DNA of 64,000 nucleotides from Sanderia malayensis (GCA_013076295.1 RQOL01000699.1:4836001-4900000), one strand, 5' to 3'. Counted from the stretch's first letter, positions 34,601 through 46,101 are shown. Notes: generated by a model from the letters alone, not told the origin. A program made the numbers and translations.

Positions 34601-37600
34601 AGAACAGATACTCGGAAAGTTTGGAACCTTCCAAATCCACACTTTAAAAACTTCTTCGATGACTGGATTGTTATTTTAGCTACTTAAAGGTCATTCTTAT
34701 TTGAACAATTGTTTTTTAACTGGACAAACATTATTTAACTGTCATTTAAACTGTCAAGTTTTATTCCAGCTTCTCTGCTTGTCAAAAAAAGTATATAAAA
34801 TGAGTTTCTTAAATTTAACGTTGTAACGACATCTTTTAATGATAAGCATTTAATATATCGTGCAAATTAGCTATGTTGAATTATGTTACGTTGCTTCAGC
34901 GTAGCTATATTGTTCATCAAGTGGCAATTTTTTTAAATGTATATTTACATGCAGGTATATTGGTGGATATTTACGTTTTGAGTTACTGGCACCATGATTT
35001 ACTGGATAGCATTGATAACCTTCACATTCGTACTGATGCGATTGAGAATACAAAGACAAGCTACGGTATTGCGTTTCCGTATGATTTAGAATACGCAAGA
35101 AAAAGATTATGGGCCCATCATCTTGCCGAGTTCTTTCGGGTCAACCAAGATAACATGGATACAATGTTGCAGATTTCCAAAGGCAAATTGAGACAGCACG
35201 TAAGTACCGTAAATCCTCGAATAAGCCCCCAGCTCCGAATAAACCATTCCCTCCAATAAGCCCCCATCCTGATAATCATTTCAAAGGATATCGAGCCCAG
35301 GTTTCCAGACATTGCAGTTGTTTTGTGAATGTATTGCAAATAACAGCAAGCTTAAACTAATAACTTTATTGATTGGCTGCATCGAATAGCTTTTATTTTG
35401 CTTAATATTGAACAATAATCCAGCTGAAATTGGGCTAAAATTTCGTTTTTGCAAATAAGCCCCTGGGGGCTTATTCGAGAGTTTACGGTTCGCTAACTGT
35501 CCCTGTTATGTAATGCCCTGTCAAATTTGCATGTTTTGCTTCTGTTTGTTCCTGTATACGTTGCTTTTATAAGAAAGTGTTTTACAAAAAAGTAGTATTC
35601 AGCTCTTTAAAAAGTTAAAAAATCTCAAAAGTTCAATCACTGGATTTTTGAAGCATAAAAAAGTTTAAAAAGCTAGAGAAGAAATTGCGCAAGTTCAGTA
35701 ATGATTTGCAGCACAAGCGCAATGTCCTTAATGTTGTGATTATGATACAGTATCTATCAAAAGTTGGCGTTCAAAGTGTTATGAATACTTTAGCATTGCA
35801 TTTCCGTCAATGCTCGCGCTCAATAATGTAAAGAACTTCAATTTTTGCAAGAAAAAGGCTTGATAAAGTGTAGCATTAGAATTGGGAAGCTTCTAAGACA
35901 GTTTGAATACTGTGTTAAGAAAACAAATGTGTACTTGTTAAATCCACCTGTTAATTATAATTTTCCCTTGTTACCGTAAGTCCTCGATTAAGCCCCCACC
36001 TTCGAATAAGCCCTCCCCTCGAATAAGCCCCCATCCTGGTAATCATTTGCAGGGATATTGAGCCCAAGTTTCCAGAAATTGAAGTTGTTTAGTGATTGTA
36101 TTGGAAATAGCAGCAAGTTTAAACCAATAACTTCATTAACTGGCTGCATCGTATAGCTTTTATTTTGCTTAGTATTGAACAATAATCAGGCTAAAACTTC
36201 GTTTTTGCAAATAAGCCCCGGAGGCTTATTCGAGGATTTACGGTATCTTCTTATTGATTTGATGATTATGCTCCACTCTGACCTGGTCATGTTGTTTGAC
36301 TATAGTCTTTCTCCTTGATGATTTCGCTCCGGTCATAGCTGCCTCAAATTATTTGAACATGTCATTCCATCCCCGATAATGATACAATTGGCCAATTATA
36401 AATACAGTGGAATCCCGCTATAACGAACCCCGTTTATAACGAACTTCCCGCTATTACGAACTAAAACTCCGGTCCCTTGGATTCTGGGAAGTAGTTCTTC
36501 ATAAGAAAATGTCCCTTCTGAATAACGAACTCCCGCTATTGCGAACTATTTTCTCGGTCCCTACAGAGTTCGTTATAGCGGGATTCCACTGTAAAACACT
36601 TCTCTTATTTCAGTTGCATCCAGTTGTGGATAATGAAAAGGCCGGAAAACTGTCCATTTTCAACTCGTCTAAAATTTACAAACTCCTTTTCAAGTACATT
36701 GGAGTGGCAACACTGATTTTCATTGCTATTGGCTTGTTCGTCGAGAAAATGAGACTGGCAGGCAAAGTGTACGTTGCCTCACGCCAAGAGAAATGCCTAA
36801 GAAATATTGGTAAGATTCAACTTCTGTCATTGACATTTACATTCAGTTCAACAATTTTTAAGCCCTGTTTAAATGACTGATATAGAGGAATAAATGATTT
36901 TATTTAGGCCTTTAAGGACACATTAATTTTGACGTGCTTTTGCTGGTCACTGTTCGTAACTGGAAGCAAATTTGCCCTGTGGCTGCCCCAGTGGCGGCGC
37001 CAGGGGGGAGGAATGGGGGGGACTAGTCCCCCCCCACTTTCTCAGAAAGATGGTATCTGGGATTCATGCAAATCCGCGGTTGAAAATATTGCAGTAGTTA
37101 TGGAAATGATTAGACTCACTGCATTGCGTCCCTGTGCCTCACTCATTTTGCTTGCTCGGTTGAGGTTGAGGTTGAAGTTGAGGTTGTCCTTGTGTTGAGC
37201 GAGAGCGATGCACTGGGACGTAATGTAGTGAATCTAGGAAATGGTAGTGATACTAGTAGCAGAAGTCAAAGTAGTTGAAGTTGTAGTGGTTGCAGTATTT
37301 ATTCTCGATATTTATAATGCTGTGGCGCTTATGTATGATATACGTGCTTACATAGATGCTATAGTAACAAGTGGCTCGTGGTTTCGCATGACATAATGAT
37401 TACAAGATCAAATTCATTATAAATAATAATATTACACTAATCGTGTTCGATTAGAAGATCAAATTCATTGAAAGCATGGTTCTTTAATTCTTTATGCAAT
37501 GTGCCTATGCAATATTATTGTAGAAACATTCACTGGTGAAATGAAAGTGGGTCCGATGAAAATGGGTGAAATGAAGAATGGTGAACTGGAAGTGACACCT

Positions 37601-37792
37601 CTTGGTGCAATTGTTGATGTCTCGACAATTAGGCTTCGAAAGAAATTTCAGCTTGCAATGAAAGAAATAGAAATTGAGGAGGGAAATGCAGACTTTTCTA
37701 ATATAACAGAGAAGTTATTGCAACGAGTCTTCTCTGATGCTCTCCATGCTGACGTTGACAATGACGTAATTAACGTCAAAGCTATATCATAA
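31684..37792 (+). CDS. iGluR-like ligand-gated channel with a K+ selectivity filter, 9 exons
   Basis: Exons 31684-31975, 32243-32568, 32900-32994, 33569-33725, 34153-34219, 34417-34470, 34955-35199, 36614-36809 and 37524-37792 join in phase into 566 aa. Layout: signal peptide (1 to about 27); Cys-rich stretch; ligand lobe S1 (about 70-180; HVLFTEFPPYIY, ATIITPIVSF); TM1 (185-206); pore loop (225-242) with TMTTVGYGD; TM2 (251-274; AIFTASLTT); lobe S2 (285-415; GILVDIYVLSYW, SYGIAFPYDL); TM3 (437-456); and a cytoplasmic tail of about 110 aa. There is no amino-terminal (ATD) domain. TVGYG is the potassium filter, as in bacterial GluR0 and rotifer AvGluR1. The S1 position normally holding the ligand-binding Arg appears to be Ser145, so the ligand is probably not glutamate. 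The S2 Asp is kept (Asp335). Similar cnidarian sequences may exist. Confidence 0.88.
33229..33503. mobile_element. MITE of the TACCGTAAATCCTCGAATAAG family in channel intron 3
   Basis: About 275 bp with TIRs TACCATAATTCCTCGAATAAG and the complement ending GGATTTACGGTA. Its core is shared in inverted orientation with the copies at 35205 and 35972 (GATTATCAGGATGGGGGC versus GCCCCCATCCTGATAATC). Confidence 0.85.
35205..35489. mobile_element. MITE abutting the 5' splice site of channel intron 7
   Basis: It starts TACCGTAAATCCTCGAATAAG at 35205 and ends ATTCGAGAGTTTACGGT. Its first T is also position +6 of the GTAAGT donor that follows exon 7 (exon ends 35199). Same family as 33229 and 35972. Confidence 0.85.
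35972..36245. mobile_element. MITE, third copy of the family in the channel gene
   Basis: 274 bp from TACCGTAAGTCCTCGATTAAG to CGAGGATTTACGGTA, closely similar to 35205-35489 along its length. It lies in the same intron as that copy. Confidence 0.88.
36403..36593. mobile_element. 191-bp pogo/Tigger-type MITE in a channel intron
   Basis: TIRs read TACAGTGGAATCCCGCTATA and the exact inverted end TATAGCGGGATTCCACTGTA. Internal copies of AACGAACT(C)CCGCTATT occur in both arms. TA ends and CAGTGGAA termini fit pogo/Tigger-like MITEs. That assignment rests on recalled terminal consensus. Confidence 0.88.
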
Positions 37793-39069
37793 CTACTAAA
37801 ATCTGATTTCTTGGTATTAATTGGTAAGATGTGGTGTAGCCACGTTATCGTGTAGTATGTGTGTAAAGAAAGATATTTTTAATATAATCGTATTGTATTC
37901 AGTTTATGTTTTAATATGCTACAGGGCAGTGGGCGCCATTTCATATAAGAGTGCGCACTTCTTCACTTATATTGATATATTCACATTCATAGTCAAGCAC
38001 GAAATCTTGTATATTTGTACTAAGTTTCACGAATTTCACTAAAACCTCACACATACTGGGGGCTTATTTGCAAAAATGAATTTTTGGGTGGGGGCTTATT
38101 CGAGGGAGGGGGCTTATTTCAAAGTTTTGCTTTTTCCTCAAAGGTTGACAGAAAAAAACGACATAATTTTCTCAATCAGCAAAATTACAAAAGAGGCTAT
38201 TTCGCAAATGAAATTTATTACTCAACAACGATTTCTTCATCGTCATCAGTGGCGTAGATAGAGGGGGGTCAGGGGGGGGGGGCGAAAAACCCCCCTGTAG
38301 AGCTAAAATGCCGTTTTGTCCGAAAATTGATGATCTTGTCGGAAAATAAATATCTTCTGTTTACGTTCAGCTCCAGCTAATTTTTAAATTTTTGTCGGAA
38401 AATCTGAATTTCTCGCCCCCCCCCCTATAAAATTTCCAATCTACGCCATTGATCGTCATCACTGCCGTTATCCAAATCAATCATCAGGTCTTGTGGTGTA
38501 GCAGCACCAATGTCATCCGCATCAGGAGTAAAAGGATCTTCTTCTTCCTCCGTCATAAACTTGATTTGCTCTGCAATTATGCTTCCCATCCAACGTAAAG
38601 GGGCGATTTTTGTTTGGTCTTAAACACACCTCCTGGCTCCTTGTGGTCATATAAAGCTTGGTTTTGTAAATTTGACACGTTGAAGTTTGATTTGTGCCGG
38701 CTTGAAGCTTGCTCAGCTATTGATTAAATTGCCAAAAAACAATAACAAATATAAATTTTCTTTGCTTGATCATAGAGATTTGGCTATTTTGTATCCTATA
38801 TTTATGATTTGTATTAAAAATTTCAGAAAAGCCTTTTCGCGCTTATACACCCTTGTATATGCGCTTGGATTTCCAGCCTCAGTAATACTATGTCTCCCCA
38901 CCCGCAAGACTTCCTTCAAGTCTATTCCTTACTGTCAGATCAGTTGTTGGTGCGGAATTAGTTCCAAAGTTACTTCCGCACAAACAGCAAGGAATGGACT
39001 GAAGCAAGCTTACCTCCCCCCTCCGCCCAGACCTCCGCCCCACAAAAAATTCGTATGAAAGGACGTTCT
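37793..39069. other. Channel 3' region and transposon fragments
   Basis: No gene. A partial TACCGTA-family fragment with CCCCC/GGGGGCTTATT motifs lies at 38055-38120. A bounded MITE lies at 38249-38451. The rest is AT-rich DNA with short fortuitous frames. Confidence 0.45.
38249..38451. mobile_element. 203-bp MITE with a 10-bp target duplication
   Basis: It is flanked by ATCGTCATCA at 38239-38248 and 38452-38461. It begins GTGGCGTAGATAGAGGGG and ends AATCTACGCCATTG, giving GGCGTAGAT-type inverted ends with G-rich and C-rich runs inside them. A diverged relative (CAGTGGCGGCGCCAGGGGGG) lies at about 36990-37010. Target duplications of 9-10 bp suggest a Mutator-like parent. Confidence 0.8.
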
Positions 39070-39831
39070 TATGGCAAGCGGATGTCACCATAATCAGATA
39101 AACCCACTTTTTCTCAGATAAAGTGGGTTTATCTGGAGAAAAACCCACCTTTTCTGCAATAAGTCACGTTTTCTGCAGATAAACCCACTTTTTCTGAAAA
39201 ACCCACTTTATCTGACAGAAAAAGTGGGTTTATCTGCAGAAAAAGTTAAAGTCTCTCAGTTAAAGTCTCTCAATTAAAGTGTCACGCCAAGGTTAGGTAT
39301 CTGGGGTGCCTCCGGAAGATGGTACATTTTTATTGCCAGGACTTTTGGCCGAGGGCCACGTGGACCTTTCCTCTTCGCGGTATTCTTTCGTTGAAGCTGC
39401 ATGTGTCTCCTCAGGGCTTCGACGTTAAAGATGGCATCTCCAAGTAAATCCTCAAAATTGTCTGTAAATCTTTCAGGGTTAGTATCCATTTTTGAAATTG
39501 AAAGGTGAAACATTCGAACAGTCGCACGTGGACAATCTTCTATCACACCCACGTAACTTATGACGCAGGCAGCAACAATGGGCAATTTGAAAAACCCACT
39601 TTATCTGAGAAAAACCCACTTTATCTGAAAAACCCACTTTTTCTGCAGAAAAACCCAGTTTATCAGAAAAACCCACTTTTTCTGTTAGATAAAGTGGGTT
39701 TTTCAGAAAAAGTGGGTTTATCTGCAGAAAACGTGACTTATTGCAGAAAAAGTGGGTTTTTCTCCAGATAAACCCACTTTATCTGAGAAAAAGTGGGTTT
39801 ATCTGATTATGGTGACATCCGCTTGCCATAC
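39070..39831. mobile_element. 762-bp element with long, internally repetitive inverted termini
   Basis: The termini TATGGCAAGCGGATGTCACC and the complement GGTGACATCCGCTTGCCATA start inverted repeats of roughly 150-180 bp. Both arms are built from many direct and inverted copies of AAACCCACTTTATCTG. A candidate 7-bp target duplication ACGTTCT flanks it (39063-39069 and 39832-39838). The central non-repeat part holds a 103-codon minus-strand frame (39274-39585) of unknown significance. Confidence 0.82.
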
Positions 39832-40039
39832 ACGTTCTCCAACTTAAACTATTTTCGTACACTTTGTCCCATGACTTTGTCCTCCTTGGAGACTGGTGAA
39901 AGAGGAAACGACAGTGACAGACAGGAAGAAACAGCTTGAACAGAGGAGAGAAAGAAGAGAGGAGAAGACAAGACGAGACGGTTGTCTTTCTTTTTGCCGA
40001 AATGCCCAAAGGCAACGGCAACGATTTTAATTATTAGTA

Positions 40040-40598
40040 AAAGCAGAACGATGGATCTAACTATTGGCATTAAAAGACAACAAAAAGGATATTGTACAAA
40101 CCAGGTAGTAAAATTGTTTTTATTGTTATTATTGCAACTGTTTTTTTTTTCGAATTATTTCAATAATTTGCTGGGTGTCTGTAAATTTCGCTTGTCTCTT
40201 CCTCCTCCTTCCTTCCTTTCCTTCAGGCCAACATTTGGAAGTGATTACAAAATGGCGGGGCTTAACAATATTTTATTCGTTATTCGTGTGTATTTGAAGG
40301 GAAAAATGACCGAATTTGAGAAGGGAATCACCGTGAGGGATAATTTTATTGGCAGCAAACAGCCACAAGTAAACCCGCTTTCATTGCGGCATTGAAATTT
40401 AATCGCAGGCCTGACATTCTTTGTGTCCGCGTGGAACTAATATCAAGTTTCATCTTTCCACAGAGTAAAGAAATTATCGGGAACGACGCACCAGCATTCA
40501 TCTGCACTTGATTTATACTATGGAAGTTAATATATTACGGTTTGGTTACCAGTAAATTCTTCATTTGAATGTTTTACAAGCAGGTATGTTTTTTAATT
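40040..40598. repeat. Segment paralogous to 62.8-63.36 kb
   Basis: Several blocks are shared in order with 62820-63360: GGCATTAAAAGACAACAA, a tract resembling a 3' splice site followed by GCCA(A/C)A(T/A)TTTGGA, ATTCATCTGCA(C/T)TGA(A)TTTATACTATG, and GGTTTGGTTACCAGTAAATT. The blocks do not join into a convincing reading frame in either copy. It could be a decayed gene or an ancient repeat. Transposon copy 2 is inserted at its right edge. Confidence 0.6.
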
Positions 40599-43500
40599 CG
40601 CAGTGACTATTTGACCGGCAGCCGGCTAACATTCTCAAAAAACTATTTGACCGGCAGTCATCTGCACATGCGCATTGCTTACATATTACATATTGCTTAC
40701 AACAGAGCCCAGTACTAAAAATTCCTTAGCAGTTGCTTAACTGTTTTTTTGTGTTTCTTAGAAATAGACTAGGAAAAGGTAAATTTTACAAGTTATCAGA
40801 TTTCCTGTCTCCCGGTGACGGTAACTTATTTGATAATTGTAATTGGGTACGTATTGAAAGTGAGTATTAAGGATAGACAGCACTTGGACAGGCTATTTAA
40901 CCGCTAATAAGAGGGTGTAAGTTTTACATTTCCTGTTAAGTGCTGAAAATAAAAACTTTCCAATTCCTTAGCAATATTTCGTTCAGTAATGGAATTCTTT
41001 AAATTTTTCCCTTGCGGAGTACTGCATTCCTTATAAAGTTGTTCCTTATAAAAAAATGTGTGTGGACTAGCTAGTTACTCAATTTCTATAAAGTTAAGAA
41101 ATTTTTAGAGTGTAGGAAGAACAAAAATAGTAATTAATTTTTCTTAAAGTTTCTTAAATTTTGGGGAAGCAGAAAATCTGTAACTTAGGTTAAGAATTTG
41201 AGAAATTGTGAAAATTGAGGCGAGATGCCAATGAAAAAAGGTTGCAAGCAGGGCTAAAAATATACTGGTCACGATATTGTCCACATGCTTTATCAGGCTC
41301 ATTGATTTGCGCGCTGCGAAGCAGCAATGCAAATATTAAAATGCATTCGCTCAACCGGATGTCATGTAAAGTACGTTTTCAACGTCACAAAAGAGAGCAG
41401 AAAGCCTGGCCAATCAGCATGCTGCATTTGACATCCATAACAATAAGCATCCTGATTTGGGTTGCCAGAAATATCTGCGCAAGTTTGACGAAACACCCGA
41501 GAAAATATATGCGCAGAAATTAGCATATGAATGCGTTCACAGTTCCACAGAAATGTAACAAAACGCAACAAAAGTGTCTGTCATGGCGGTTAATATCCCG
41601 CCGAGCTGTGAGAAAGTGATGTTTTTATTTAAGGTTGCTGCCACAAATAGTTTCAAAAAACAGCTTCAAACAAAAGTTTTTCAAAAGAGCAATAGTTTTT
41701 TTAAATTTCCATCAGTCTGAATTTGAAAATTCATCCTAATCACAAAGATATGAGAACAAAAACATGCCATATCTTCATGAATTTTCATGAATTTCGCCAT
41801 ATTTTAAATAAACAACAAGCTTTATTTACTCTTGCTAATGAATCGAGACAAAAATAAGGAAAAACAATGAAGATATGGCATGTTGGTGGCACACATGGAT
41901 ATATATTGATACGAACCCTGCATGTCATCGAATCTAACATTAAACAACAATCTGATTACTCTCATTCCGCTAGTCAATAATCTGCACTATCTAGCGCAAA
42001 TCTTAAGATAAGGATATCTCTTGTTGTTGCTTATTCTGCTCATTTGAACTGTGCATGCTATTCCTGATCATCTGTATGTCACTAAGCTTCTGGCTTGAAA
42101 TTTCCCATATACAAAGAGGAACTTTGACAAAAGGGCTGGAGGAATGTCTAACAGAGCTCATGCCCATCAAAACTCATGGCGGAGTTGTTTTGGCTGCAGA
42201 CATTTGTGGAGGCAGACATCTTTGTTACAGCTTACTCACAGTTATGCATAAAACTTGTTATGGTAGAAGAACACATTTTTTGCCCCAGCCTGCCCTGGCA
42301 GATATTGTTGAAATAATTGTAAAAGGTTCTTAATATTTTGCCCCTATACCGAGTTTCTTAAGGAGAGTCTCTTGTAAAAGAGAGTGTATATGGGTAGATG
42401 AATAAACATTTTGCTGATGGACTTATTGTACCATATTACTTTGAGTTCGTTGTGAGAATGTTATTTTTATGATGTTACCTGCTGTTTTTTGTGTCTTATA
42501 TATTTGTCAAGAAAGACTTATCCCATACTGTAGTTAATTGCAGTATTTATCATGCTCATGGTACTTTTATCTGTAAAAAAAATATTGAAAAACAACCCAA
42601 CCCTTTTTTGAATGCCACCCTCAAATGAATGCTCCCTCAAAATTGGAAATATGAGAGAGAAAATTGAATAGCTTCTTACTTTCATAATTTTTTAATGAAA
42701 AACCAGGTCACAGAATGAAGCCTAGAACCCTGAATTGTAATGTTCAGAACCCAGAAACTGTAATTTCCTGTAAAGCAGACACTTGCAAACCTAAAGGTGT
42801 CTGCCTAAGAGAGAGTTCACTATATTTGAATGAATATAAAAGACCTATAAAATTCCAACAATTATAAGGATGTCAAATTGAAACAATAAATATATAAATG
42901 AAAGTTACACAATAAATGAAAGTTACAATATAATACTGTCTACATGGAGGCCTGTACAAAAGGGAGGAGTAGAGTATATCTCTGAAAAAATTCCCACATA
43001 TCTCATACAAATAGTCTAGCTATATCTCTACAATAAAATGGTAAGTAAAGTGAAATTGAAATTTAATCTTTCAATATCTCTTAATTATCCAAATATCTCT
43101 AAAAGTCCTCGGAGCTCTCCATGTAACCGATGGTTCTTTTGCAATCCCCAGTCATTTAGGGAGGATGCAAAATTTATTTTATAACATGGCCGGTGGAAAA
43201 ATAACTTTTTGAGGAGAAAAACTATTTGCCCGTATGAAAAAATGCTAAAAAAACCATGACAAGTTTAGCATTGTCTGAATAAATAAGTTTGCCTGTGCAT
43301 TTCATATGACCAATTTGAAAAAATGTAAACTTTGTTTAAAAGTTTTGAACTGACATTAAATGAGAGCATGGCACCATGGAAGAAACTGACATCATTTTAT
43401 ATTTTAATTTTCATCTGTGTGGCATTCTTTCACGATTCATTCATTATTTTTTTACTTGTTTCAGCAACTTCAGTTTTTACTTTTTTCTGAGCCAATCTCA

Positions 43501-43740
43501 CAAAAAATGATTGCCCCGTACATTTGTGGCCCAAAAAAAGTAGTTACCCATTGTTTATTGGCCAAAAAAGGTACCGACCCTGTTGTGTTTTCCACCGGCC
43601 ATGTAAAAAAAATAAAATTCGCACCCTCCCTTACAGTTGCCCTTGGAAAAGTAATTTGACGTTATGCGCATGTGCAGATGACTGCCGGTCAAATAGTTTT
43701 TTGAGAATGGTAGCCGGCTGCCGGTCAAATAGTCACTTCG
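40599..43740. mobile_element. 3.1 kb DNA transposon copy 2, inverted relative to copy 1
   Basis: It is flanked by the 9-bp duplication TTTTTAATT (40590-40598 and 43741-43749). Its ends, CGCAGTGACTATTTG on the left and the complement of CGAAGTGACTATTTG on the right, are those of the 6354-8640 element in the opposite orientation. The interior is highly similar to copy 1 over most of its length. It carries an extra block of about 722 bp (41305-42026), inserted in or lost from copy 1. A frame ending TVMHKTCYGRRTHFLPQPAL is present in both copies but resembles no transposase I know. The element is likely non-autonomous. Confidence 0.92.
41305..42026. mobile_element. 722-bp block present only in transposon copy 2
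   Basis: In copy 1 the flanking sequences GGCTCATTG and TTGCTTATTCTGCTC are adjacent. In copy 2 they are separated by this block. It begins ATTTGCGCGCTGCG, and near its end (about 41992-42000) it has AGCGCAAAT, an inverted match to its start. This suggests a nested insertion whose exact right edge is uncertain. Confidence 0.55.
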
Positions 43741-43749
43741 TTTTTAATT

Positions 43750-45299
43750 TATTTCCTCAAACCTGGATGCGACCCGGGAAAGAATGCCACACCTTGCGTC
43801 CTGGGCTCCTTTTGCAATGTTTTTGGTCTCGATGAATTTTATGCCAGGATTTCAAATTTTTGTTCCGAGTTGCACAGGATTTTATTTGAAATATTTTAAA
43901 TGGCAGGCATATAGTAGTAGTTTGAAATATTAATCGTCCTCCCATTTTTGAACTTCCCCACCATTGTTACATGTTGATGACAGCCACACCCCATTGTTTT
44001 TTTGTTATGAATATCATGAGCTATTCCATGTTCTATTGTGTCAGATAGCAGGGCTTGATTTTGGTCTTAATCAAATATTACTATGAACATCTATGAGGAC
44101 ATTTGTTCATATTTTTGGTGTTCATGCACCCATTCTTTGCTTTCTGTCTTTCAAAAAGTGCTCCAAAGCTGTATTGTTGACATGGCTATAACTTTCAGGT
44201 TGTTTTTTTTGGATGCTTGAAAGGGTTATGTGTATAACTCATTTGTCTTTGTCAATTCTCTCTTATAAATCTTGTAATTTCTGTTATTCATGATATTTTA
44301 TTTTTCGTAACCCATTTTATATATTTCCACCCTGCATTATACAAATTGCGACATTTTACAGTTTCCAGGCAGCAATTGTTTGCAAAAATCGCAAGATGTG
44401 TTTCTAAGTGAAATTTTTACACAAATATCTAAGTCCTCTAATATGGAGTTCCTGAATAATTTTTTTGAAGTTTGGAATAGCAAACCTTGACAAATATTGT
44501 TGGATGAATGCAAAGAGTATGTTATGATCGTCTATTCCACCTGAAAAATCATAACTTGTAAAAACATGGACTGTTGTGTGCAGCAGCATTTTTAATAGTC
44601 TCTTTTGAGAACAAATTGGAAACTTTTATGTTACTTTGCAAGTAAAGCAACACTTTGAAAGTTACATTAAGCCATTTTGTTAAAAAAAGGTGAACTTGTT
44701 TCCAAAGCAACTTTTTTGAACTCTTCTTTATTCAACATTGGGTGCAAATTTGTCAAATTTTACAAATTTTAATCAAGTATATATTTACACAATCAACTTC
44801 AAATTAGACGTTTTATTTTTAGCTTTACATCTGTAGCTTGGCTCATTTCATTTTGCAAGCCTTTTAAATGTTTTTCCTGCAAGCTCATTTTTTGGAGCAA
44901 AGCATTCAATGTTTGTTGTCCCAAACATATTAACTTTTTCACCCCAAAAGCTACCTGCTTTAGTCAATGAGAAATAATTTCATTTGGGTTCATTGCCTGG
45001 GTGTTTGTGCTCGTTTAAAACTGTCTTGCATGAATGGAGGATTTTATTTTGAAACACTAATAAATTTCAATACCAAGAGCTTGGAAAAGGCTGAATCCCA
45101 TTGTGCATTTTTTTCTTCCTTTTTTAAAGTTAGTATGATAACATAGCTTTAATTAAATTAGGGCTAATTCAAACCAACTAGCAAACAAACGAGGAACCAA
45201 ACGATGAGATTTTATAAATATCCCACATTATGAATGTACTGCTTGCATACATCGCAAGTACATTTGAACGAATTGAATGTTTTGATTAGGTGTAGTTGG
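43750..45299. other. AT-rich spacer with one block repeated at 52.6 kb
   Basis: No gene is seen over about 1.5 kb. The block 44898-45066 (containing TGTTTGTTGTCCCAAA and GTCTTGC(A/G)TGAATTGAG-like sequence) is clearly related to 52600-52795 in the same orientation. This indicates that the downstream exon-array unit was duplicated together with its flank. Confidence 0.5.
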
Positions 45300-45582
45300 G
45301 AAAGATGGTACCGGATTCAGCAAGATTTTGAAAATAAGTTGCCATGCCTTCATGTTTCAAGGCTGTAGCGTAGTGGTTGGCAAGATCTTGGATCAGGTTT
45401 TTTGGACAGTGGTGAGATTCGTTTCATCAGGCCCAGTGGACTCTGGGCCGTCTTGTACTTGTTGTAGTAAAGCCTCGATGTCGTTATCGGGTTGTGTTTC
45501 AGGTATGATGAATCGATTTTGCGTGATGTACATATCCTCATCGAAAGTACGCTCAGAATCCAAAATGAAGTACGTAGGGAAG
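45300..45582 (-). pseudogene. Module A copy 1 (unrecognised family), frameshifted
   Basis: After a 3' splice site (TACTTCAG, exon edge 45582) the frame reads FPTYFILDSERTFDEDMY, then NRFIIPETQPDNDIEALLQQ and NLTTVQK. The match to the other copies (AQKNLI.DLA.H, LKH.GMA) then continues in a different frame, pointing to a one-base shift within an A-run near 45401. It is related to modules at 52188 and 55972. No known domain is recognised. The acidic linker and helical blocks suggest a cellular or mobile-element gene family rather than random sequence. Confidence 0.5.
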
Positions 45583-45700
45583 CTGAAGTACGTATATGTA
45601 TCATTGTCAAACGAGGCATTGTCAATGTATCTTTGTATATGTACTAAAAATTCCAATATTTCAGCATCAATTAGATTCAAAAGTATGATGGATTACTTAC

Positions 45701-45765
45701 AGTTCGTATCCATATCGGGCCATCTCCATCTTGGCCATCTCAGTCATCTTGGTGTATGGACATAC
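45701..45765 (-). other. Module B exon copy (helical, ends ARYGYEL)
   Basis: Short coding exon reading KMTEMAKMEMARYGYEL followed by the donor GTAAGTAATCC. The exon ends two bases into a codon, which fits module A copy 1 directly downstream (giving YGYEL then FPTYF). It is one of nine related exons. Confidence 0.5.
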
Positions 45766-45936
45766 CAACACCATTGAATGAAAAGGTGCTTGTACTTGCA
45801 CCATGCTCTGCAGTAGGCCTTCTGTCAACGGAATTAACCATATTTCGAAACATCGAAAATACCCGCTCTTTCTTTTAGCGGCCAATCCTCAGGCCAGCAA
45901 GTTTTTTCCCTTGCTCCCGTTCTTGGCCTTACTTAC

Positions 45937-46013
45937 AGCACATGCCCATATCGGGCCGCCTCTAAGGCCCGACGCATCGCTAACAGGAACAGGTATTGCT
46001 GCCGGCCTCTTAC
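45937..46013 (-). other. Module B exon copy (GRQQYLFLLAMRRALEAARYG)
   Basis: A 77-bp exon between a TTTTAAAAG acceptor and a GTAAGT donor encodes VRGRQQYLFLLAMRRALEAA then RYGHVL. It starts in phase 0, matching the end of the upstream acidic module C. Confidence 0.55.
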
Positions 46014-46101
46014 CTTTTAAAATAAGAGTCAAATTGTTTAAGTTTCAAAGACAGGCAGGACAACGCGTGAATCACAAAATATATTCGTGATTTTTACTCA
46101 C

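Noticed and set aside
42055..42333. 93-codon frame inside transposon copy 2 as a transposase
   Set aside because: Too short, no DDE or zinc-finger motif, and the corresponding frame in copy 1 is disrupted at its start.
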